Positions 58,329 to 64,000 of a DNA stretch of 64,000 nucleotides are shown piece by piece. The position numbers and the translations under genes are program-made. Under the pieces are notes generated by a model that worked only from the letters and a program-made list of their open reading frames with translations, ran no database searches and was not told the origin of the DNA. The stretch comes from Arthrobacter sp. U41 (GTDB lineage Bacteria > Actinomycetota > Actinomycetes > Actinomycetales > Micrococcaceae), in NCBI RefSeq assembly GCF_007679325.1, contig NZ_VEGI01000002.1, positions 1 through 64,000 of the forward strand, given 5' to 3'. Positions within the stretch are counted from its first letter, which is position 1. Every line of letters begins with the position of its first letter.

Positions 58329-58559
58329 CTACCAGCGGACTTTCTTTTCCGTCGGCCCCTGCTTGCCGCTGACGTGCGTGGGCTTGTGGCTGTGGCCTAC
58401 GCTTTGGGTGGCGGCGCCGCCCCGCGACTTGCTGGCGAGCATCTCCCTCTGGGCGTCGGTGAGGCGCGACTTAATGCCCTTCCCCTGCCCCTCCTTGGCC
58501 TGGGGGCCGTCCCCGTCGGCTCCGCTGTTGCTGCTCTTCTTGGTCTCTTTGCCAGTCAT
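58329..58559 (-). CDS. small basic hypothetical protein
   Basis: 76 residues, Lys/Ser/Gly-rich. The segment SRLTDAQREMLASKSRGGAA looks like one helix, and the end HVSGKQGPTEKKVRW is strongly patterned and probably conserved. AGGAGAACAGCCC precedes the ATG. I do not recognise a named family with certainty. It might be a small nucleic-acid or stress-associated protein; nothing in the neighbourhood settles this. Confidence 0.6.
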   Translation of the reverse strand: MTGKETKKSSNSGADGDGPQAKEGQGKGIKSRLTDAQREMLASKSRGGAATQSVGHSHKPTHVSGKQGPTEKKVRW

Positions 58560-58664
58560 GGGCTGTTCTCCTCGTGCGGCGTTGTGATCGGGGCTGCGCT
58601 GGCTTCAACCCTAAGCGCATTCCGGATCCCGTGGGTACCCCCTTTTTTCGTGCTCTGCGGCCCC

Positions 58665-58729
58665 CGGAGGGTGAGCTCGGAGGGTGAGCTCGGAGGGTGA
58701 GCTCTGAGGGTGAACTTTGCGGGTGAACC
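58665..58729. repeat. five tandem copies of a 13-bp unit
   Basis: CGGAGGGTGAGCT repeats exactly three times (58665, 58678, 58691) and twice more with changes (58704, 58717), so 65 bp are covered. It lies upstream of the small gene on the minus strand, 106-170 bp from its ATG. Confidence 0.85.
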
Positions 58730-58948
58730 GGAGGTGCGGTGACGCCGTCCCGGAACACTTGTTCGGGCCTAAAAACCGGCTCCAGCCCGCCCCTCAGGGA
58801 AAAATTTTGTGCAGGCCACGGTGGAGGCCGGGGATTCCCAGCATTGGCGCGGCGAAACGGCGGAAAAGAAATCCGACAATCAGCCTCTGATCGGGGCTGA
58901 AACACCGGATGATACGGCACGAAACTCGGAAACACCATAGAAATCACG

Positions 58949-58979
58949 TAAAATCGAAAGCCTGCCCAGAGCGGGGCAG
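58949..58979 (+). promoter_or_regulatory. -10 and leader hairpin of the MHS transporter gene
   Basis: TAAAAT (58949-58954) is a good -10 but no strong -35 precedes it. The predicted leader begins near 58961 and contains CTGCCC-N6-GGGCAG, 42 bp before the start codon. Confidence 0.4.
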
Positions 58980-59020
58980 CTACAAGTCGCAAGCAAATGA
59001 CCTCCATAGGAGCGGCCCAA

Positions 59021-60625
59021 ATGCCCACAGACCGAAGCACGACCGACTCTTCAGCAGGCGTTATGAACGCCCGCGGAACCAACCAAGCCGCACCCCCGGG
59101 TGCGAAGAAACCTAAGCTGCGGACGCGGCGTCGGCTCAAAGAGTCCGACGTCAACGTCGTGAACAAGCCGATGCTCAAAAAAGCACTCGGCGGCACCATC
59201 GTGGGTAACACCATGGAGTGGTACGACGTCGGCGTGTTCGGCTACCTGATCACCACCATGGGACCGGTGTTCCTGCCCGAGGCGGACAAGAGCGTTCAGA
59301 CGCTGTTCCTGCTGGGAACGTTCGCCGCCACCTTTATTGCCCGCCCCCTCGGCGGAGTCATCTTCGGCTGGCTCGGCGACAAGGTGGGCCGCCAGAAGGT
59401 CCTCGCCTGGACCCTGATGCTGATGGCTGCCAGTACATTCGCCGTCGGCCTGCTGCCCGGCTACGCGCAGATCGGCATGTGGGCTGCTGTCCTGCTGGTT
59501 GTGCTCAAGCTCGTCCAGGGATTCTCCACCGGCGGCGAGTACGCCGGTGCCACCACCTTCGTGAGCGAATATTCCCCGGACAAGCGCCGCGGCTTCTTCG
59601 CCAGCTTCCTGGACATGGGCAGCTACCTCGGCTTCGCCCTCGGCGCCGCACTGGTGTCCGTGCTCCAGTTGACCCTCGGCCAGAGCGCCATGGAGGAGTG
59701 GGGCTGGCGGATCCCGTTCCTGATTGCCGGCCCGCTGGGCCTGATCGCGGTCTACTTCCGCAACAAGATCGAGGAATCCCCGCAGTTCCAGGCCACCCTG
59801 GACGCCCAGGAGAACCTCTCCAAGGAGGCTGCGGCCTCCGCTGACGCCGGATCGAAGAGTCCGGTGGGCATCGTGAAGGCCTACTGGCGTTCACTGATTG
59901 TCGCCATGATCCTAGTGGCAGCCGCAAACACCGCAGGCTATGCCCTGACGTCCTACATGCCGACGTACCTCACCGAATCCAAGGGCTACGACCCGGTCCA
60001 CGGCACGCTGCTGACCATCCCCGTGCTGGTCGTCATGAGCCTCTGCATCCCGCTTACGGGCAAGCTGTCGGACCGTATCGGCCGCCGCCCCGTGCTCTGG
60101 ATCGGCGCGCTCAGCACCGTGGTCCTGGCCACCCCGGCGTTTATGCTGATTGGCATCGGCGAAATCTGGTCCACCCTCCTGGGCCTGGGCATGATCGCCT
60201 TCCCGGTGACGTTCTACGTGGCGAACCTTGCCTCGGCCCTGCCGGCGCAGTTCCCGACGGCCAGCCGTTACGGCGCCATGGGCATCGCGTACAACTTCTC
60301 CGTTGCCATTTTCGGCGGCACCACGCCGTTCATCGTCGCCGCCCTCATCGGCGCCACCGGCGACGACATGATGCCTGCCTACTACCTGATGGCCACCTCG
60401 GCGATCGGTGCAATCGCCATCTACTTCCTGAAGGAATCGGCCAAGCGCCCCCTGCCGGGTTCCATGCCCAGCGTGGACACGCAGGCCGAGGCCAAGGAAA
60501 TCGTTGCGAACCAGGACGAGAACCCGCTGATCGACCTCGTGGAGATGGACATGCCCTTCACCACGGCCACCGGTCAGGGTACTGATCCGGCGGCGCCGCG
60601 GGACACCGAAAAGGTGCCTGTCTAA
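59021..60625 (+). CDS. MHS family MFS transporter (proline/betaine/organic acid type)
   Basis: 534 residues from ATG 59021, which has ATAGGAG 8 nt upstream; an ATG at 58997 is less likely. After a 60-residue hydrophilic N-terminus come 12 helices. Family motifs include GGTIVGNTMEWYDVGVFGYL, GWLGDKVGRQKVL, and GFSTGGEYAGATTFVSEYSP with GWRIPFLIAGPLGLI. MHS transporters are proton symporters for proline, betaine, citrate or similar compounds. A Pro/Asp-rich C-terminal tail follows helix 12. The substrate is unassigned. Confidence 0.88.
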   Translation: MPTDRSTTDSSAGVMNARGTNQAAPPGAKKPKLRTRRRLKESDVNVVNKPMLKKALGGTIVGNTMEWYDVGVFGYLITTMGPVFLPEADKSVQTLFLLGTFAATFIARPLGGVIFGWLGDKVGRQKVLAWTLMLMAASTFAVGLLPGYAQIGMWAAVLLVVLKLVQGFSTGGEYAGATTFVSEYSPDKRRGFFASFLDMGSYLGFALGAALVSVLQLTLGQSAMEEWGWRIPFLIAGPLGLIAVYFRNKIEESPQFQATLDAQENLSKEAAASADAGSKSPVGIVKAYWRSLIVAMILVAAANTAGYALTSYMPTYLTESKGYDPVHGTLLTIPVLVVMSLCIPLTGKLSDRIGRRPVLWIGALSTVVLATPAFMLIGIGEIWSTLLGLGMIAFPVTFYVANLASALPAQFPTASRYGAMGIAYNFSVAIFGGTTPFIVAALIGATGDDMMPAYYLMATSAIGAIAIYFLKESAKRPLPGSMPSVDTQAEAKEIVANQDENPLIDLVEMDMPFTTATGQGTDPAAPRDTEKVPV

Positions 60626-60716
60626 GCCTGAGCTTGCCCTTCTGGCAGCCCGGTCAGGTTCATCCTGAGCCCGGCCGGCTAACCCAGGCTCTGTAGCAAA
60701 AAAGTCCCGCCCGTTG

Positions 60717-60766
60717 AGGCCTGCCTTGTGTGATTACCCATTGGGGGAACCACACAAGGCAGGCCT
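60717..60766. terminator. strong hairpin between convergent transporter genes
   Basis: AGGCCTGCCTTGTGTG (60717-60732) and its exact complement (60751-60766) form a 16-bp stem with an 18-nt loop whose CCC/GGG can pair further. It lies 92 bp after the MHS stop and 14 bp after the NCS1-type permease stop, so it can end both transcripts. Confidence 0.75.
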
Positions 60767-60779
60767 TAGGCGTGTCCGG

Positions 60780-62132
60780 CTACTGCGGTTCGGCGGCCAG
60801 GAGTTCGGCATGCTCCTCCGCCGTCAGGTCCTTCTGCCCGTCCATGACCGGAGGCGGGGAGAGCTTGTACGCGGCGTAGTACAAGCCGGCGGCGAGTGCC
60901 ATGGTGATCAGCGGGGTGAGTTGCGAGACCACGGGCACCGCTGTCTGCTCAGTCAGCAGGATGCCGGTGGCGGAGGCGATCACCCAGGCGATGGCTCCGG
61001 CGGTGACTGGCTTGAGCCGGCCCGGCCGGACTTCCGGAAGGTACCGCTCCTCTTTCCAGTTGATGGCAATGTACGTTAGCGCGATCGCCACCCAGGCCGT
61101 GACAAAGACGCCTTGCCACGCGAGCGCCTTCAACAGGTAGCTCAGCACGTCCGTGAGCATCAGCAGGTACGCGAGGATGCCGGAGACGATCACCCAGACA
61201 TACCGTGGCAGGTTGAGGCCGAACGCCCGGTGCACGAAGGCCGAGAGGTTTGTCGACGCGAGGAAGTAGTTGGCCGTGTTGATGCGGGTCTGGGAGATGA
61301 AGATGACCAGCACGCCCCAGATTCCCAGCGACGAAATGAAGGCCGTGACCACACCCGTCTCGGAGGCCTCCAGCCCCCAGGCACTCATGATGTAGATGCC
61401 GACGAGGCCGTTCAGGCCGAAGGTGAAGGCATAGAACACCCAGCCGAAGGTGACGCTGCCCAGGAATCTCCGGTCCTCGCGCTTGCCCATGCGGGCGTAG
61501 TCAAAGGTGTACATCATCATGATGTACACGCCCATGTAGATCAGATAGGACGTCAGCCAGCCGGGCAGGGCGGAGCCGGCCGCGGCCTCGCCGATCCAGG
61601 TGGTGGGGACCCCGCGGATGACCGTCGCGGCGATCACCACGGCAATGAGCCCCGCGAAATAGAACGGGAGCAGGAAGCCGTTGAGCCGGTCCAGCCAGTG
61701 CTGGACGCCGCCGACCGCCAGTGGAATGGCATAAATCACCACCGCGGCGTACCAGATCAGGATGTCGCCACCAAAGTACTCGTGAAACGCGACGGCGATG
61801 ATGGAACCTTCAAAGACGGCGTAGTAGATGGCCGTCGCTGCGAAGATCAGGGACGCGAGCGCCGACCCCAGCAGCCCGAACAGGGTGCGGGAGAAGACGC
61901 TTACGGTCAGTCCGGTCCGGGCGGCGTAGCGCGACAGCACCAGGTTGATGATCCCGTAGGTGGCGATGGTGAGGACCATACCGATGATGGTGTTGGGCAC
62001 CCCCACGGCGCCGGCCGAGGCGACGGCCACGTAGATCCAGAACATGGCCGAGAACAGGGCCCACCAGGCCATGGTCAGCGACCATTTGCCGACCCGCTGA
62101 TCCGCGGGCATTACTAGATTTGAGTACGACAA
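60780..62132 (-). CDS. NCS1-type permease (candidate 5-oxoproline transporter)
   Basis: 450 residues from TTG 62132; AGAGGTG lies 5 nt before it, whereas ATG 62162 has no ribosome site. About 12 helices follow the cytosine/purine permease (CodB-like) pattern: MPADQRVGKWSLTMAWWALF, YYAVFEGSIIAVAFHEYFGG, and NTANYFLASTNLSAFVHRAFG. It is upstream-transcribed with pxpC and pxpB on the same strand (72-bp gap), so import of 5-oxoproline or a related lactam is a reasonable inference. Cytosine or purine transport is the alternative. Confidence 0.82.
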   Translation of the reverse strand: MSYSNLVMPADQRVGKWSLTMAWWALFSAMFWIYVAVASAGAVGVPNTIIGMVLTIATYGIINLVLSRYAARTGLTVSVFSRTLFGLLGSALASLIFAATAIYYAVFEGSIIAVAFHEYFGGDILIWYAAVVIYAIPLAVGGVQHWLDRLNGFLLPFYFAGLIAVVIAATVIRGVPTTWIGEAAAGSALPGWLTSYLIYMGVYIMMMYTFDYARMGKREDRRFLGSVTFGWVFYAFTFGLNGLVGIYIMSAWGLEASETGVVTAFISSLGIWGVLVIFISQTRINTANYFLASTNLSAFVHRAFGLNLPRYVWVIVSGILAYLLMLTDVLSYLLKALAWQGVFVTAWVAIALTYIAINWKEERYLPEVRPGRLKPVTAGAIAWVIASATGILLTEQTAVPVVSQLTPLITMALAAGLYYAAYKLSPPPVMDGQKDLTAEEHAELLAAEPQ

Positions 62133-62204
62133 AGCGACACCTCTGGTGTTGGAATGATGCATGTATTGAACTGGTGGCGGGTGCCACTGGTCTGGGGGCG
62201 TTGG

Positions 62205-63164
62205 TTACCCCCAGATGGAACGGCGGAGGGCCTTTCCTTCCGCACGGGCCGCGACGGCCTCCTCCATGGTCACGGCGACGAACCGCGTCTTGGTGCCCGG
62301 TGCGCTGCGGGCAAGCTGGTCCATGTCCGCGCTGATGACGGTTGCGACCATGGCGTAGCCTCCCCCGGACACGGCGTCGCGGTGCAGGACGATGGGTTCG
62401 CTGCCTCCGGGGATCTGGATGGAACCCACCGCATAGCCGGCGTCGACAATGTTGGAAGGGTCGGAACCGGCGCCGAAGGGCTGTTCCCGGGCTTTCCATT
62501 CGACGGCCGGTCCGCTGTACCGCAGGCCGGTCCGGTCGGCCACCGGGGTGAGCGTCCAGGTCGAATCCAGAAGGGTTGCGAGCCCGGACTCGGTGAGCCG
62601 GTGGTCGTAGAGGCCCAGAAGGACCCTGATCTCCGTTTCACCGGGAAATGCCGGGCGCAGCTCCGGCGCGATTCCGGCGAGGACTTCCCCGGAGGCGGTG
62701 TCGCCGACCGGGACCTCATCGCCCGCGGCGAGCTTGCGCCCTTGATAGCCGCCAAGGGCGCCGAGGGCATAGGTGGAGCGGCTGCCGAGGACAAGGGGCA
62801 CGTCGATGCCGCCGCGGACGGCCACGTAATAGCGCGTGCCGCCCTGGAGGAAGCCGAAGGAGACTTCGTCCCCCGCGGCGAGTTCGATGGCTTCCCATTG
62901 CGGGGCGGTGGCTCCGTTGACTTTGACCTCCACCGGGGCGCCTCCCACGGCAATGACCGCGGCGGCGGAGGTGCGGAATTTCGGGCCCAGATAGGTGCAC
63001 TCCAGCACCGCCTCCTCGGCGCTGTTGCCCACCAGGGCATTCACGATTTCCGCGGAGAGCTGGTCCATGGACCCGCCCTGCGGGATTCCCACGTTGTAGT
63101 GGCCGAATCGGCCCCGGTCCTGGACCGTCGTCGACAGGCCGGGCTCCAAGATCTCAAGAGTCAT
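62205..63164 (-). CDS. pxpC: 5-oxoprolinase subunit C (biotin-dependent carboxyltransferase-like)
   Basis: 319 residues. LEILEPGLSTTVQDRGRFGHYNVGIPQGGSMDQLSA (first part) is the family start; AVIAVGGAPVEVKVNG, YYVAVRGGIDVPLVLGSRSTY and VGSIQIPGGSEPIVLHRDAV follow. With PxpA and PxpB it hydrolyses 5-oxoproline to glutamate with ATP. ATG 63164 is chosen because the conserved sequence starts there; it lies 11 bp inside pxpB. Confidence 0.93.
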   Translation of the reverse strand: MTLEILEPGLSTTVQDRGRFGHYNVGIPQGGSMDQLSAEIVNALVGNSAEEAVLECTYLGPKFRTSAAAVIAVGGAPVEVKVNGATAPQWEAIELAAGDEVSFGFLQGGTRYYVAVRGGIDVPLVLGSRSTYALGALGGYQGRKLAAGDEVPVGDTASGEVLAGIAPELRPAFPGETEIRVLLGLYDHRLTESGLATLLDSTWTLTPVADRTGLRYSGPAVEWKAREQPFGAGSDPSNIVDAGYAVGSIQIPGGSEPIVLHRDAVSGGGYAMVATVISADMDQLARSAPGTKTRFVAVTMEEAVAARAEGKALRRSIWG

Positions 63165-64000
63165 TGAGGTTCTCCAATAGCTTCGTGTTGTAGCTCTCGG
63201 GATCGTCGAGGGCCTCGGCCAGGTCGAAGGTGACCGGCACCTGCTTGTATACGAAGGTGCCTGCTTCCACCTGGTCCTTGATGCTCTTGTATTCGCCCTC
63301 ATCGACAGGCCGGAACTTGACGATGTCGCCCGGCTTGAAAAAGACCATGAAGTCCTTGAAGTCGGCCAGGGACTGCGCGGGGTCGAAGATCGGCGCAGCC
63401 GCGATGCCGAACATCTGGTAGCCGCCGGCGCCACGGACGGAATAGATGCAGGCGAAGCACCCGCCATGACCGACGGTGAGGGGAGGTGTGTCCGTGCGCG
63501 GACTGAGGTACTTCGGCACCTCCAGCTGCTGCTCGCGTGGCACCATCTGGAACATAAACGGCAGACCGGCGACAAACCCGACCATGGAAACCAGCCAGGG
63601 GCTGCTGTGGTGGCGCCTGATGAACTCGTCGGCACCGGAAAGGTTATTGACCTCGGCCGCAAAGTCCAGGTCGGTCCCCTCGGGCCGCTGGTGCCCGCTG
63701 CGGAAGCGGGCGCCGGTTTCCCGCGTGTACGGATCGTCGTACCAGACCGGAACCTCGATCAGCCGCGTGTTCAGCACCGGGTGGGCGGTGTTGTCCACCT
63801 CCACCTCGATCTCCCGTGTGGCTGCCTCCAGCTCCGCGGCGTCCAGCACATCGGGGTCGAAACGGACCAGCAGGGACGCGTTGGCGGGGCAGATTTCCGT
63901 CACGCCGGCCAGCGCCCTGTCGCCAAGCCTGGTGGCCATCGAGTTGGACTTGAAGTTCGCGGCCAGGCTCATCGCCTCCGAGATTTCGACGAAAAGGAAC
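63154..64000 (-). CDS. pxpB: 5-oxoprolinase subunit B (KipI-like), 5' end cut by window
   Basis: At least 282 residues. The frame stays open to base 64000, and the residues before an internal ATG at 63972 (LFVEISEAMSLAANFKSNSM) match the conserved N-terminal strand-helix of this family, so the true start is outside the window. Downstream are CPANASLLVRFDPD, VPVWYDDPYTRETGARF, GFVAGLPFMFQMVP and SVRGAGGYQMFGIAAAPIFD. It overlaps pxpC by 11 bp. Confidence 0.9.
   Translation of the reverse strand, partial: FLFVEISEAMSLAANFKSNSMATRLGDRALAGVTEICPANASLLVRFDPDVLDAAELEAATREIEVEVDNTAHPVLNTRLIEVPVWYDDPYTRETGARFRSGHQRPEGTDLDFAAEVNNLSGADEFIRRHHSSPWLVSMVGFVAGLPFMFQMVPREQQLEVPKYLSPRTDTPPLTVGHGGCFACIYSVRGAGGYQMFGIAAAPIFDPAQSLADFKDFMVFFKPGDIVKFRPVDEGEYKSIKDQVEAGTFVYKQVPVTFDLAEALDDPESYNTKLLENLNDS

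Larger units (their letters stand above)
58560..59020. other. 461-bp intergenic region with 13-bp tandem repeats and promoter elements
   Basis: It separates the divergent small gene and the MHS transporter gene. It contains five 13-bp tandem repeats, an inverted repeat TCAGCC-N9-GGCTGA (58880-58900), a -10-like TAAAAT (58949-58954) and a leader stem-loop CTGCCC-N6-GGGCAG (58962-58979). No gene is supported. Confidence 0.6.

Noticed and set aside
63154..63972. Complete pxpB starting at ATG 63972
   Set aside because: The frame stays open to the window edge and the residues upstream of this ATG match the conserved family N-terminus, so the gene is truncated by the window.

Overview
The window is high-GC DNA with tightly packed genes, many GTG/TTG starts, 1-10 nt gene overlaps and actinobacterial families (Ku/LigD, GAF-ANTAR, DUF6458, DosR-type stress genes). 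It most resembles a chromosome of an Arthrobacter/Pseudarthrobacter-type Micrococcaceae; this is inferred from gene content, not from a marker gene. I see no rRNA, tRNA, prophage, transposase or CRISPR array.

Layout. 1-15 kb is a stress and central-carbon block: universal stress protein, Zn alcohol dehydrogenase, a HAD-GH65 fusion with a polysaccharide deacetylase, a PRISE-type reductase, a P1B ATPase, PEP synthase and a P2-type cation ATPase. Several of these families belong to the mycobacterial DosR (dormancy) regulon, and DosR-box-like palindromes lie upstream of the stress protein, the P2 ATPase and a GAF-ANTAR regulator at 21 kb. 15-18.5 kb is a compact trio (acyl-CoA dehydrogenase-like, PIG-L deacetylase/methyltransferase fusion, GT2 glycosyltransferase) that looks like an uncharacterised glycoconjugate pathway. 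18.5-28.3 kb holds small regulators, a DoxX-AzlC-AzlD operon, a two-gene ABC exporter, GDPD and DUF445 genes.

28.3-36.5 kb is a complete respiratory nitrate reductase operon narGHJI plus narK, preceded by an EcsC-like gene overlapping pxpA. 38-46 kb has a succinate-semialdehyde dehydrogenase, an MFS transporter and a LacI-controlled disaccharide phosphorylase operon (lacI, beta-phosphoglucomutase, GH65). The HAD and GH65 activities that are fused at 2.4-5.5 kb are separate genes here. 46-48 kb has an esterase and a lone ketosynthase. 48.5-48.9 kb is a tandem array of about 100-bp units full of short palindromes. 49-53 kb is the fructose PTS operon fruR-fruK-fruA-ptsH. 53.4-57.8 kb is a non-homologous end joining locus (SRPBCC protein, SAP/Rho-N-like protein, Ku, LigD).

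58-64 kb holds two small hypothetical genes, an MHS-type transporter, and an NCS1-type permease followed by pxpC and a pxpB cut by the window edge. This is probably a 5-oxoproline uptake and hydrolysis operon. pxpA lies 25 kb away unless another copy exists outside the window.

The best leads for new biology are the palindrome-rich tandem array at 48.5 kb, the acyl-CoA dehydrogenase/PIG-L/GT2 trio, the DosR-like sites, a recurrent TAnnnT-N6/7-ATG (leaderless-type) promoter arrangement, and a perfect 18-bp hairpin inserted in-frame in the stress-protein gene.
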